Assembly (NCBI RefSeq): GCF_000230895.2
Contig: NC_016604.1
Location: forward strand, 4,836,001-4,900,000
DNA length: 64,000 nt
Reading direction: 5' to 3'
Source of the DNA: Mycolicibacterium rhodesiae NBB3
GTDB lineage: Bacteria; Actinomycetota; Actinomycetes; Mycobacteriales; Mycobacteriaceae
In this document: piece after piece, positions 40,155 through 49,494 of the stretch
Position numbering within the stretch: the first letter of the stretch is position 1
How the letters are laid out: each line of letters starts with the position of its first letter
Translations under genes and position numbers: made by a program
Notes under the pieces: model-generated
Database searches by the model: none
Told to the model about the DNA's origin: nothing
What the model saw: only the letters and a program-made list of their open reading frames with translations

Positions 40155-40350
40155 TCGCCCTTGTGCGGGAGAGTTCCGTAGCCGCCAGCCACGGACGCCG
40201 AAGGAGCAACACCTCTCCGTCAACCTCTCAGGCACCCAGGACCGCGCATGGCCCCGATGCCTCTGGAAAGTGGTAGGTCCAGGTCTACCCGCCCATGGGG
40301 AAAGGCGCTCGCCGCCGAATCTCTCAGGCACCGACGACAGAGGGAGAGGA
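40155..40350 (+). ncRNA. tandem glycine riboswitch controlling gcvP
   Basis: Two glycine aptamers lie in series. The first runs from the GCGGGAGAGTT stem entry (~40166) through GCCGAAGGAGCAA (~40197) to CTCTCAGGCACC (40226-40237). After a short linker the second runs from CTCTGGAAAG (40261) through GCCGAATCTCTCAGGCACC (~40313-40332) to GACAGAGGGAG. These paired conserved boxes are diagnostic. The element ends 44 bp before the gcvP GTG. Glycine binding is expected to turn on glycine cleavage. Confidence 0.95.
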
Positions 40351-40393
40351 ACCCAACGGTTCGTCACCCTTCACGCGTCTGGAGCTATCCCCG

Positions 40394-43297
40394 GTGTCCG
40401 ACTCCGAGAACTTCACTTTCGCCGCACGTCATATCGGACCTGACGACGACGCGATCGCCACCATGCTCGCGACCATCGGGGTCGGTTCACTCGAGGAGCT
40501 CGCCAAGAAGGCGCTACCCGCGGGCATCCTCGATCCGCTGACCGAAGACCAGGTGGCGCCCGGACTGGACCAGCTTCCACCTGCGGCCACCGAAGACGAG
40601 GCGCTGACAGAACTGCGGGCGCTGGCCGACGCGAACACCGTGGCGGTGTCGATGATCGGGCAGGGCTATTTCGACACCCTCACACCACCGGTGTTGCGCC
40701 GCAACATACTTGAGAACCCGGCGTGGTACACCGCCTACACGCCCTATCAGCCGGAGATCAGCCAGGGCCGGCTGGAGGCGCTGCTGAACTTCCAGACCAT
40801 GGTCTGCGACCTCACCGGGCTCGAGGTCGCCAACGCCTCGATGCTCGACGAGGGCACCGCGGCCGCCGAGGCGATGACCCTGATGCACCGCGCGGTGCGC
40901 GGTTCGTCAAACCGACTCGTCGTCGACGTGGACGTGTACCGGCAGACCGCGGCCGTGCTGGCGACCCGTGCACAGCCGCTCGGCATCGAGATCGTCACCG
41001 CCGACCTGCGGCAGGGCCTGCCCGAAGGCGAGTTCTTCGGGGTCATCGCCCAGTCCCCAGGCGCCAGCGGCGTCATCACCGACTGGAGCGAGGTGGTGAC
41101 GCAGGCGCACGAGCGTGGCGCACTGGTCGCGATCGGTGCCGACCTGCTCGCCATGACACTGATCACCCCGCCCGGCGAGACCGGAGCCGACGTCGCATTC
41201 GGCAGCACCCAGAGATTCGGCGTGCCAATGGGATTCGGTGGACCGCATGCCGGTTACCTTGCCGTGCATGCCAAGCACGCGAGGCAACTGCCCGGGCGGC
41301 TGGTCGGCGTCTCCCTCGATGCAGACGGCGCCCCGGCGTACCGACTGGCGTTGCAGACCCGTGAACAGCACATCCGCCGGGACAAGGCGACGAGCAATAT
41401 CTGCACCGCACAGGTGCTGCTCGCGGTGATGGCCGCGATGTACGCGAGCTATCACGGTGCGGACGGGTTGGCCGCGATCGCGCGGCGGGTCCACGGACAT
41501 GCCCGTGCACTGGCCGCGGGACTCGTGGACGGCGGTGTCGAGGTCGTCCACCGCGAGTTCTTCGACACGGTGTTGGTCCGGGTGCCGGGCGGGGCTGCGC
41601 AGATCCGCGACGCGGCCAAGGCCAACGGTGTGAACATCTGGCAGGTCGACGACGACCACGTGTCGGTGTCCTGCGACGAGGCCACCACCGCGCAGCATGT
41701 CGAGGCCGTGCTGTCGGTCTTCGGAGCCGCCCCGGCGGCGACATCGGGCCGAGGAGCCGCCCCGGCGGCGACATCGGGCCGGGGAGTCGCAGCCGGTAGC
41801 GAGTTCGACGGACCCGCCATCGCAACCCGCACGTCGGAGTTCCTGACCCATCCCGCGTTCACGCGATACCGCACCGAGACCGAGATGATGCGCTATCTGC
41901 GGTCGCTCGCCGACAAGGATATTGCGTTGGACCGCAGCATGATTCCGCTGGGATCGTGCACCATGAAGCTGAATGCGGCCGCCGAGATGGAGCCGATCAC
42001 CTGGCCCGAGTTCGCGCGCCAGCATCCATTCGCCCCTGCGTCGGACACACCCGGGCTGCGCAAGCTGATCGCCGACCTCGAGACGTGGCTGACCGCAATC
42101 ACCGGGTATGACGCCGTGTCACTCCAGCCCAACGCCGGATCGCAGGGGGAGTACGCGGGTCTGCTGGCGATCCAGGCCTACCACGCCGAGCGTGGGCAGC
42201 CGGATCGGGACGTGTGCCTCATCCCGTCGAGCGCGCACGGCACCAATGCCGCATCGGCGGCGCTCGTGGGGATGCGGGTCGTCGTGGTGGCATGCCGGGC
42301 GAATGGCGATGTCGACCTCGATGATCTGCGTGCGAAGGTGAACGAACACGCGGATCGGTTGTCGGCGTTGATGATCACCTATCCGTCGACGCACGGTGTG
42401 TTCGAGCACGACATCGCCGACATCTGCGCCGCCGTGCACGATGTGGGCGGTCAGGTGTACGTCGACGGAGCGAACCTCAACGCTCTCGTCGGCCTGGCCC
42501 GACCGGGCCGGTTCGGCGGTGACGTCAGCCACCTCAATCTGCACAAGACGTTCTGCATTCCCCACGGCGGGGGTGGCCCCGGCGTCGGACCGGTTGCGGT
42601 GCGGGAGCATCTGGCGAAGTTCCTGCCCGGTCATCCGCTGGCCGACGAATTGCCCGACGAGTACGCGGTATCGGCGGCCCCGTACGGCTCGGCGTCGATT
42701 CTGCCGATCAGCTGGGCCTACATCCGGATGATGGGCGCCGACGGCCTGCGCGCGGCATCGCTGACCGCGATCGCGTCGGCCAACTACATCGCCCGCCGGC
42801 TGGGTGAGCACTATCCCGTGCTCTACACCGGCGAGAACGGCATGGTCGCCCACGAGTGCATCCTCGATTTGCGAGTCATCACCAAGGAGACCGGTGTCAC
42901 CGTCGATGATGTGGCAAAACGCCTGGCGGACTACGGCTTCCACGCACCGACGATGAGCTTTCCGGTGGCGGGCACGCTGATGGTCGAACCGACGGAAAGT
43001 GAGAGCCTGGCCGAGGTCGACGCGTTCTGCGAGGCGATGATCGCGATCCGCGGCGAGATCGACGCTGTCGCCGCGGGCACCTGGCCGACCGACGACAACC
43101 CGTTGCGTGGCGCTCCGCACACCGCGGAATGCCTGCTGGTGTCGGACTGGGATCATCCCTACACCCGCGAGCAGGCCGCGTATCCGCTTGGCAAGGCGTT
43201 CCGCCCGAAGGTGTGGCCGCCGGTGCGTCGCATCGACGGTGCGTACGGCGATCGCAACCTGATGTGCTCGTGCCCACCGGTGGAGGCATTCGCGTAA
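40394..43297 (+). CDS. gcvP: glycine dehydrogenase (decarboxylating), P protein
   Basis: This 967-aa PLP enzyme decarboxylates glycine and loads the aminomethyl group on GcvH lipoate. It is the single-chain P protein: the N-terminal half (ARHIGPDDDAIATML, QFNFQTMVCDLTGLEVANASMLDEGTA-type region) and the C-terminal half with the PLP lysine in HLNLHKTFCIPHGGGGPG. GTG 40394 has GGAG 9 bp upstream; the frame open from 40295 overlaps the riboswitch and is not coding there. The linker between halves contains a perfect 30-bp tandem duplication (GAAPAATSGR twice) not expected in most orthologues. It is the Rv1832 equivalent. Confidence 0.97.
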   Translation: MSDSENFTFAARHIGPDDDAIATMLATIGVGSLEELAKKALPAGILDPLTEDQVAPGLDQLPPAATEDEALTELRALADANTVAVSMIGQGYFDTLTPPVLRRNILENPAWYTAYTPYQPEISQGRLEALLNFQTMVCDLTGLEVANASMLDEGTAAAEAMTLMHRAVRGSSNRLVVDVDVYRQTAAVLATRAQPLGIEIVTADLRQGLPEGEFFGVIAQSPGASGVITDWSEVVTQAHERGALVAIGADLLAMTLITPPGETGADVAFGSTQRFGVPMGFGGPHAGYLAVHAKHARQLPGRLVGVSLDADGAPAYRLALQTREQHIRRDKATSNICTAQVLLAVMAAMYASYHGADGLAAIARRVHGHARALAAGLVDGGVEVVHREFFDTVLVRVPGGAAQIRDAAKANGVNIWQVDDDHVSVSCDEATTAQHVEAVLSVFGAAPAATSGRGAAPAATSGRGVAAGSEFDGPAIATRTSEFLTHPAFTRYRTETEMMRYLRSLADKDIALDRSMIPLGSCTMKLNAAAEMEPITWPEFARQHPFAPASDTPGLRKLIADLETWLTAITGYDAVSLQPNAGSQGEYAGLLAIQAYHAERGQPDRDVCLIPSSAHGTNAASAALVGMRVVVVACRANGDVDLDDLRAKVNEHADRLSALMITYPSTHGVFEHDIADICAAVHDVGGQVYVDGANLNALVGLARPGRFGGDVSHLNLHKTFCIPHGGGGPGVGPVAVREHLAKFLPGHPLADELPDEYAVSAAPYGSASILPISWAYIRMMGADGLRAASLTAIASANYIARRLGEHYPVLYTGENGMVAHECILDLRVITKETGVTVDDVAKRLADYGFHAPTMSFPVAGTLMVEPTESESLAEVDAFCEAMIAIRGEIDAVAAGTWPTDDNPLRGAPHTAECLLVSDWDHPYTREQAAYPLGKAFRPKVWPPVRRIDGAYGDRNLMCSCPPVEAFA
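41723..41782. repeat. 30-bp perfect tandem duplication in the gcvP linker
   Basis: Two near-identical 30-bp units, 41723-41752 and 41753-41782, encode GAAPAATSGR twice in the interdomain linker. A decayed third copy (GVAAGS) follows. The reading frame is preserved. Confidence 0.9.
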
Positions 43298-43381
43298 GCA
43301 ACGCTTCGCCGAATGGGGGATCGATGCACAGTTCCAGGCCTTGAGGTGTGCTGGTAACCCACTTTCGGCGGAGCTGACGGG

Positions 43382-44260
43382 TCAGCCGAAGCGGTTGATG
43401 ATCGCCTCGGCGATCTGCCCGGGAGCGTCCTCCTGGATGAAGTGGCTGGCGTTCGGCAGCTCGACGACGACGTGGTCGCCGAACGCGGCGCGCATCCGCG
43501 GGAGGTTGGGCCCCGGCCGAAAGGCGAAGTCCTTCATGCCCCACACCAGCAGCGCGGGTTTGGATCCCAGCTTGGCGGGGACATCGTCCGCGAGCCGTTC
43601 GAGAAGCGGACGGGCCGCAAGAATCTCCTTCGGCATGCGGGCCACCCCGGCACGGTCCCGCGGGCTGGGCTGGACCCCGCGGTAATGCACCATCACGGCC
43701 TCGTCCAGCCGCGTAGCGGTGCCGGCCGGAATCAGCCTCTCCACGAAGAAGTTTCGCTGGGTGATCGCCCACTGCATCGGCGGACTGCCCATGACTGCGC
43801 TGAACATCTTGGTCGGCAGGTCCGCCGTCGGCCAGAACCACGTGTTGCCGAGCACCACTCCGCGAACCCGCTCGGCACGGTCGGTGCCGACGGCCATGCT
43901 GATCGGACCGCCCCAGTCCTGGCCCATGCTCAGATACTGGTCGAGTTCGAGGTGATCGACGAATTCGCCTATCACCGAGGCGTGCTCCTCGATCCGGTAG
44001 CCGAAACCCGACGGACGTTCGGAAAGACCGAAGCCGAGGTAGTCGGGGGCGATGCACCGGAACCGATCACGTAGTGCGGCGATGATGTTGCGGTAGAGGA
44101 AACTCCACGTCGGATTGCCGTGGAAGAACACGATCACCGGCCCGGTGCCCTCATCGATGTAGTGCACACGACCGCGCGAACTGTCGAACCACCGGGACGT
44201 GAACGGGTACAGCTGCGGGTCGGGCGTGAACTCACTGGGCAATTTCGACCCTTCCGCCAA
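43382..44260 (-). CDS. haloalkane dehalogenase-type alpha/beta hydrolase (Rv1833c-like)
   Basis: This 292-aa hydrolase has haloalkane dehalogenase features: HGNPTW (47-52, halide-binding N49), nucleophile D115 followed by W116 in GQDWGGP, NTWFW, an acidic residue near WGMKDFAF and catalytic His in NASHFIQEDAPG. Such enzymes cleave carbon-halogen bonds to alcohol and halide. Rv1833c orthologues belong to the less-studied HLD-III group, so natural substrates are unknown. It is divergent from the next hydrolase with a very short shared promoter. Confidence 0.9.
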   Translation of the reverse strand: MAEGSKLPSEFTPDPQLYPFTSRWFDSSRGRVHYIDEGTGPVIVFFHGNPTWSFLYRNIIAALRDRFRCIAPDYLGFGLSERPSGFGYRIEEHASVIGEFVDHLELDQYLSMGQDWGGPISMAVGTDRAERVRGVVLGNTWFWPTADLPTKMFSAVMGSPPMQWAITQRNFFVERLIPAGTATRLDEAVMVHYRGVQPSPRDRAGVARMPKEILAARPLLERLADDVPAKLGSKPALLVWGMKDFAFRPGPNLPRMRAAFGDHVVVELPNASHFIQEDAPGQIAEAIINRFG

Positions 44261-44283
44261 CGGTATTGATTACGGTTCCTCAC

Positions 44284-45153
44284 GTGTTACCCCCAAGCGT
44301 GGCAGAGTGGCGCGACGGCGGCACGTTCTTTCCCACGTCCGCCGGTCGGGTGTTCGTCCGTTCGTCGTCCGGCGCGGGGCCGACGATTCTGTTGCTGCAC
44401 GGGTATCCGTCGAGCTCCTACGACTACCGCCAGGTGGTGCCGCACCTCGGCGAACGCGCCTGGGTGACGCTGGACTTCCTCGGCTTCGGGCTCTCGGACA
44501 AGCCGCGTCCGCATCGCTACAGCCTGCTGGAGCAGGCCGACATCGTGGCGGCGGTGGTCGCGGACACGACAGCAGGGCCGGTGGAGTTGATCGCCCACGA
44601 TATGGGCACCTCGGTCGCGACCGAACTGCTGGCCCGAGATACGCAGGGGCAGTTGCCGTTCGAGCTGCAACGTGCGGTGATCGGCAACGGCAGCGTGATC
44701 TTGAGCCGTGCCAGCCTGCGGCCCGCGCAGAAGCTGCTGCGCAGTCCGCTGGGGCCGCTCTTGTCGCGGATGTCGAACGGTTCGTCATTCGTTCGCGAGT
44801 TCGGAAAGCTGTTCAGTGTCGGCCATCCGCTTTCCGATGAGGAGGGGCAGGCGCAGTGGGCGCTGTGGTCGAACAACGACGGTCACCGCATCGCGCATCT
44901 GCTCATCTATTACCTCAACGAACGGGTCAGCTATGCCTCGCGATGGCACGGCGCCGTGCGGGACTGGCCCAAGCCGCTGAGTTTTCTGTGGGCGCTCGAC
45001 GATCCCGTCGCGACCACGAACGTGCTCGACGGACTGCGCGAGCTACGGCCCGCCGCAACCGTTGTCGAGCTTCCCGGCGTCGGCCATTATCCGCAGGTGG
45101 AGGTGCCCGAAGAGTTCACCCGCTCTGCGCTGAACCTGCTGTCGGCGGACTAG
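44284..45153 (+). CDS. alpha/beta hydrolase, epoxide hydrolase/dehalogenase-like (Rv1834-like)
   Basis: This alpha/beta hydrolase of about 289 aa has HGYPSSSYDYRQVVPHL, an aspartate nucleophile elbow AHDMGTS, LDFLGFGLSDKP, an acidic residue in ALDDPVATTN and His in GVGHYPQVEVPEEF. The Asp nucleophile suggests epoxide hydrolase or dehalogenase chemistry rather than lipase chemistry. M. tuberculosis Rv1834 carries the name lipZ. The start is uncertain among TTG 44266, GTG 44284 and GTG 44299. The stop overlaps the VWA gene convergently by 4 bp; the Rv1835c equivalent is absent here. Confidence 0.86.
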   Translation: MLPPSVAEWRDGGTFFPTSAGRVFVRSSSGAGPTILLLHGYPSSSYDYRQVVPHLGERAWVTLDFLGFGLSDKPRPHRYSLLEQADIVAAVVADTTAGPVELIAHDMGTSVATELLARDTQGQLPFELQRAVIGNGSVILSRASLRPAQKLLRSPLGPLLSRMSNGSSFVREFGKLFSVGHPLSDEEGQAQWALWSNNDGHRIAHLLIYYLNERVSYASRWHGAVRDWPKPLSFLWALDDPVATTNVLDGLRELRPAATVVELPGVGHYPQVEVPEEFTRSALNLLSAD

Positions 45154-47153
45154 CCGAGGAAGCCTGCGATCGCCGACGTCAACTCCGGGCCCTCCGAGCT
45201 GGCCACGTTCTGGTACTTGCCGCGACTGGCCGCTGTCACCGCCTCCCAGGTGGGGCGGTCGGCGTCCTGACCGAAGTCGATCACGTTCACCGCGACCGGA
45301 CGGGCCGGATCGAAGGCGCCGCGGATGTAATCTTCGAGCCCCGGACCGTTCAACGACTGGTCGGTGTGCGGGCCCGTGGTGATGAGCAAAATCGAATTGT
45401 TCTGACCCTGACGATAACTCGCCTTCGCCTGTTCGTAGACCAAACGCAGGGTGGTGAACGAGACGGCGCCGCCGCTCGAAGCGGTCTGTCCGCTCAGCTC
45501 GGAGGTCAGCGTAGCCGACCTGGGGGTGCCGTTGAGCTGATCCGACAGCGGGCCCATCGGTACCTCAGACCGGCCCTGGACGCCGTCAAAGGTCCACAGG
45601 CCGACCGCGGAGTTCGGGGGAAGCGCCTGCAAGCGGGCGTCGAGTGCAGCTGCCACGTTGGCCAGCCGTGATTTTCCGCCCTCGACGGCGGGCATCGACT
45701 GGTCGAGCATGATCGTCACCGCGGGGCTCTCCGCAGGAGCGGTCAGCGAGTCGGCTAGCGAGACCCGCACGCCGTTGTCGCCGATCGACAGTGGAGCCGC
45801 GAGCGGTGCGAAGTCGGTGACATCGCTCTGCGGCGGGGTGCCGCCCTGGGTGCGGAAGCCCGCCTTCGTCAGTTCGGCAAGCTGTTCGGGCTTCCGCATG
45901 AAGCGCGCGAACTCGCTGGCCGCGGCCACCTGCTCCTGGGACAGCCAGTCGCCGGCCAACAGCGCTGTCGGATAGTCCGCCACCGCCGCCGGGCCGGGCG
46001 GCAGCCACGACGTCACGACGTCCTTCGCGTCCGGCAGCGTCGTGCCGCGTTGGAAGAGTTGCTGCTCGGTGATGACGACCGCGTGCACGGGTGCATCCGC
46101 GGGGTCGTCGGCGTTCAGCAGCGCATCCATGGCCGTCGACGCCTTCTTGTCGGCGAGCTTGGGTTGGCCCGACACCAGCGAGTTGACCGCGCCGATACCG
46201 GCGCTGGGCGGTTCGCCTGCCGGCGCGGACTCGGCGGCCACCGCCTCCGCGGCGAGATAGGACGCATCGCTGTCGCCGGACATCGGCAGCGCCAGGCGCA
46301 ACGAACCCCAGCCTTGCAGCCCCAGACCGTCCAACGCCGTTGGGTTGGTCTGCAGCGACGGCAGCGCCGCCCAGTTCTGCTGAGCCAGAGCGGGTTTGAG
46401 TTGTGGCCGAATCGCCAGCAGGACGGGTGAGGTGACCAACGATCGGCTGTCGCTGATCGTCTTCTCGCCGGCGCTGGCCTCGAGCCGGGCCGCCGAGACC
46501 GAGCTCGCAGGGATCCACAGGGCGGGCCGCTCGCCGAGTTCGGCGGGCCACTTACCGATGAAACCGTTGACCACCTGATCGGAGTCTGCAGGCGTGACGC
46601 CGACCTTGACGCAGCGATCGCCTACCGGGTCAGCCTCCTGGTTGTAGCGCTCCGCCAACGGTTTCAGCTGTTCGGCGATGGATGGGTCGGCAACCACGGG
46701 AACGGCGAGTTCACCGTTCACGCACCGGGCGGCGGCGGCATCGCTGCGCGTGGACAACGCATCACCGAAGAAGCGCCACACAATCACCGCACCGACCACG
46801 ATGATGACCGTCACCAGGGCGGCGATCACGCCGATGCTGACGCCGCGCCTCCCAGGCGTCACGGCGCGGTGGCTACCCGTCCATTCGCCGCCGTCCCAGT
46901 CACCGCCGTGTTGCGGACCCGAACGCGGACGGCTGGGCGGTGGGGGCGTCGACGACGACCCCACCCGTTGGAGGTCGAACCCCGCGAAATCGCGGCTCTC
47001 GTGGTCCGAGGTGCGATAGCCGGGCTCGTCGAACTCCTCGGTGCCGTAGTCGGATTCGGGTTCGTCGGCTTGGCCGAATCGCGTGGTCTCCGGATCCTCG
47101 TGCTGCTCGTCGCCGGCCGATTCGTCCGGATCGGGGATGCTATGCCTGCCCAC
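45150..47153 (-). CDS. membrane-anchored substrate-binding/VWA-domain protein (Rv1836c-like)
   Basis: This 667-aa protein has an acidic, Pro-rich cytosolic tail (1-103), one membrane helix (about 105-128: GVSIGVIAALVTVIIVVGAVIVW), an extracytoplasmic region resembling type 2 periplasmic binding proteins (about 145-470) and a C-terminal von Willebrand factor A domain. The MIDAS motif is degenerate (MLDQSMP, so DxSxP instead of DxSxS), which may weaken metal binding. The family is conserved across mycobacteria with no known function. It lies 38 bp downstream of glcB. Confidence 0.88.
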   Translation of the reverse strand: MGRHSIPDPDESAGDEQHEDPETTRFGQADEPESDYGTEEFDEPGYRTSDHESRDFAGFDLQRVGSSSTPPPPSRPRSGPQHGGDWDGGEWTGSHRAVTPGRRGVSIGVIAALVTVIIVVGAVIVWRFFGDALSTRSDAAAARCVNGELAVPVVADPSIAEQLKPLAERYNQEADPVGDRCVKVGVTPADSDQVVNGFIGKWPAELGERPALWIPASSVSAARLEASAGEKTISDSRSLVTSPVLLAIRPQLKPALAQQNWAALPSLQTNPTALDGLGLQGWGSLRLALPMSGDSDASYLAAEAVAAESAPAGEPPSAGIGAVNSLVSGQPKLADKKASTAMDALLNADDPADAPVHAVVITEQQLFQRGTTLPDAKDVVTSWLPPGPAAVADYPTALLAGDWLSQEQVAAASEFARFMRKPEQLAELTKAGFRTQGGTPPQSDVTDFAPLAAPLSIGDNGVRVSLADSLTAPAESPAVTIMLDQSMPAVEGGKSRLANVAAALDARLQALPPNSAVGLWTFDGVQGRSEVPMGPLSDQLNGTPRSATLTSELSGQTASSGGAVSFTTLRLVYEQAKASYRQGQNNSILLITTGPHTDQSLNGPGLEDYIRGAFDPARPVAVNVIDFGQDADRPTWEAVTAASRGKYQNVASSEGPELTSAIAGFLG

Positions 47154-47191
47154 GGAAGCCCTTGTGCTCGCTACGTCGACGGGTCATCGGA

Positions 47192-49387
47192 TCAACCACC
47201 GTTGTTTGCGGCCTTGAACTCGCGACGCTTGCGATGCAGGATCGGCTCGGTGTAGCCGCTCGGTTGCGCGGCGCCGGCCAGGATCAGTTCCTGCGCGGCG
47301 GTGAACGCCACGCTGGCGTCCGGATCCGGCGCCATGGGCCGGAACTCGGGATCCTTTTCGTTCTGCTGGTCGACCACCGCGGCCATGCGACGCAGGCTGG
47401 CTTTGACGTCGTCCTCGGTGATCACACCGTGGCGCAGCCAGTTCGCCAGCAGCTGGCTCGAGATACGCAGGGTGGCACGGTCTTCCATCAGCGCGACGTT
47501 GTGGATGTCGGGCACCTTAGAGCAGCCGACGCCTGCGTCGATCCAACGCACCACGTAGCCGAGGATCGACTGGCAATTGTTGTCGACCTCTTCACGGATC
47601 TCTTCCGGCGCCCACGCGAGTTCCTTGGCCAACGGGATGGTGAGCAACTCCTCGACCGTGGTCCGGGTCTTGCCCTCCAGCTCCTTCTGAACCGCGTACA
47701 CGTCGACCTCGTGATAGTGCATGGCGTGCAGCGTCGCCGCCGTCGGTGATGGCACCCATGCCGTCGTGGCGCCGGCCTTGGGCTGACCGATCTTCTGCTC
47801 GACCATGTCGGCCATCAGATCGGTCATAGCCCACATGCCTTTGCCGATCTGCGCGCGCCCGGAGAACCCGGTCGCCAAACCGACGTCGACGTTCTGATCC
47901 TCGTAGGCCAGGATCCACGGCTGCTTCTTCATGGCGCCCTTGCGGATCATCGGACCCGCCTCCATCGACGTGTGGATCTCGTCGCCGGTGCGGTCCAGGA
48001 AGCCGGTGTTGATGAACACCACCCGGTCAGCTGCCGCCTTGATGCAGGCCTTGAGGTTCAGGGTGGTCCGTCGCTCCTCGTCCATGATGCCGACCTTGAT
48101 GGTGTTCGGCGGCAGGCCGAGCACGTCCTCGACGCGGCTGAACAGCTCGACGGTGAACGCGACCTCTTCGGGTCCATGCATCTTGGGCTTCACGATGTAG
48201 ATCGACCCGGTGCGGCTGTTGACCTTCGGGCCGTTGTCGTCGTCGGCCTTCAAGCCGTGGATCGCGATCAAGCTGGTGAACAGCGCGTCCTGGATGCCCT
48301 CGGGAATCTCGTTGCCTTCGCTGTCGACGATCGCGTCGTTGGTCATCAGGTGACCGACGTTGCGCACGAACAGCAGGCTGCGTCCGGGAAGAGTCAGCTC
48401 GCCCTCACCGTCAGGGGTGGTGTAGGCACGGTCGTCGTTGAGCACACGGGTGAAGGACTTGCCGCCCTTGGCCACCTCTTCGGAGAGGTCGCCGCGGTTC
48501 AGGCCCAACCAGTTGCGGTAGCCGAGCACCTTGTCGTCGGCGTCGACGGCGGCCACCGAGTCCTCGAAGTCCATGATCGTGGTGATCGCGGACTCCAGGA
48601 CGACGTCCTTGATTCCTGCTGGATCGGTGGCGCCGACGGGGGAGTCGGGGTCGATCAGGATCTCGATGTGCAGACCGTGGTTCCGCAGCAGCACCGACCA
48701 GGACGGCGAGCCGAGTTCGCCGGTATAGCCGACGAACTGCTCCGGTGTCTTCAGCCCGGTGGACTGCCCGTCGCCCAGCGTGACGACCAGTTGTCCATCG
48801 TCGATCTTGATGCCGGTCGCGTCGTTCCACGCGCCGGTGGCGAGCGGAGCGGCGCCGTCGAGGAAGCGACGCGCGTACGCGATGACCTTGTCGCCGCGGA
48901 CCCGGTTGTAGCTGGTGCCCTTTTCGGCGCCATCGTCCTCGGAGATGACGTCGGTGCCGTAGAGCGCGTCATACAGGGAGCCCCAGCGTGCGTTCGCGGC
49001 GTTGAGCGCGAAGCGCGCGTTGAGGATGGGGACGACGAGCTGCGGACCCGCGGTCGTGGTGATCTCGTCGTCGACGCCAGCCGTGGTGATGGTGAAGTCG
49101 TCGGGTTCGGGCAGCAGGTACCCGATCTCGGTCAGAAACTGCCGGTAAGCCTCGGCGTCGATCGGCTCGATGACCCGTTGACGGTGCCACCTGTCGATGC
49201 GGGCCTGCAGATCGTCGCGCTTGGCGAGCAGTTCCTGGTTCTTCGGAGTCAGATCTGCGACGACCTTGTCCACACCCGACCAGAAGGTGTCGGGATCGAG
49301 GCCGGTGCCGGGAAGTGCCTCATTGTTGACGAAGTCGTACAGCACCTGGGCAACACGCAGGTTGCCCGCCTCCACGCGTTCGGTCAT
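47192..49387 (-). CDS. glcB: malate synthase G
   Basis: This 731-aa enzyme of the glyoxylate shunt condenses glyoxylate and acetyl-CoA to malate. The length and sequence fit isoform G; visible are the active-site FEDSVAAVDADDKVLGYRNWLGL region, RSLLFVRNVGHLMTNDAI, GIMDEERRTTLNLKACI and the C-terminal GVGCSKVPDIHNVALMEDRATLRIS carrying the conserved Cys and catalytic Asp region. It is the equivalent of M. tuberculosis Rv1837c. The 107-bp upstream region leads to the 3' end of the preceding gene. Toxin-antitoxin genes recalled between these loci in M. tuberculosis are absent. Confidence 0.97.
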   Translation of the reverse strand: MTERVEAGNLRVAQVLYDFVNNEALPGTGLDPDTFWSGVDKVVADLTPKNQELLAKRDDLQARIDRWHRQRVIEPIDAEAYRQFLTEIGYLLPEPDDFTITTAGVDDEITTTAGPQLVVPILNARFALNAANARWGSLYDALYGTDVISEDDGAEKGTSYNRVRGDKVIAYARRFLDGAAPLATGAWNDATGIKIDDGQLVVTLGDGQSTGLKTPEQFVGYTGELGSPSWSVLLRNHGLHIEILIDPDSPVGATDPAGIKDVVLESAITTIMDFEDSVAAVDADDKVLGYRNWLGLNRGDLSEEVAKGGKSFTRVLNDDRAYTTPDGEGELTLPGRSLLFVRNVGHLMTNDAIVDSEGNEIPEGIQDALFTSLIAIHGLKADDDNGPKVNSRTGSIYIVKPKMHGPEEVAFTVELFSRVEDVLGLPPNTIKVGIMDEERRTTLNLKACIKAAADRVVFINTGFLDRTGDEIHTSMEAGPMIRKGAMKKQPWILAYEDQNVDVGLATGFSGRAQIGKGMWAMTDLMADMVEQKIGQPKAGATTAWVPSPTAATLHAMHYHEVDVYAVQKELEGKTRTTVEELLTIPLAKELAWAPEEIREEVDNNCQSILGYVVRWIDAGVGCSKVPDIHNVALMEDRATLRISSQLLANWLRHGVITEDDVKASLRRMAAVVDQQNEKDPEFRPMAPDPDASVAFTAAQELILAGAAQPSGYTEPILHRKRREFKAANNGG

Positions 49388-49494
49388 GCGCGATTCGCCT
49401 CCGCTGCTCGCTCGTCGATCATATTTCCTCCCTCGCCTGAAAGGCGCATTCGAACGCAGTGCCGTCGAGCCAGCTTACCCGCGGGTAATGGCAG

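Noticed and set aside
40295..40393. gcvP start at 40295
   Set aside because: This segment is part of the glycine riboswitch and leader; the family N terminus begins at GTG 40394.
43309..43377. Bidirectional terminator between gcvP and the dehalogenase
   Set aside because: CGCCGAA and TTCGGCG can pair, but the loop of over 50 bases and lack of T-runs make a terminator unconvincing.
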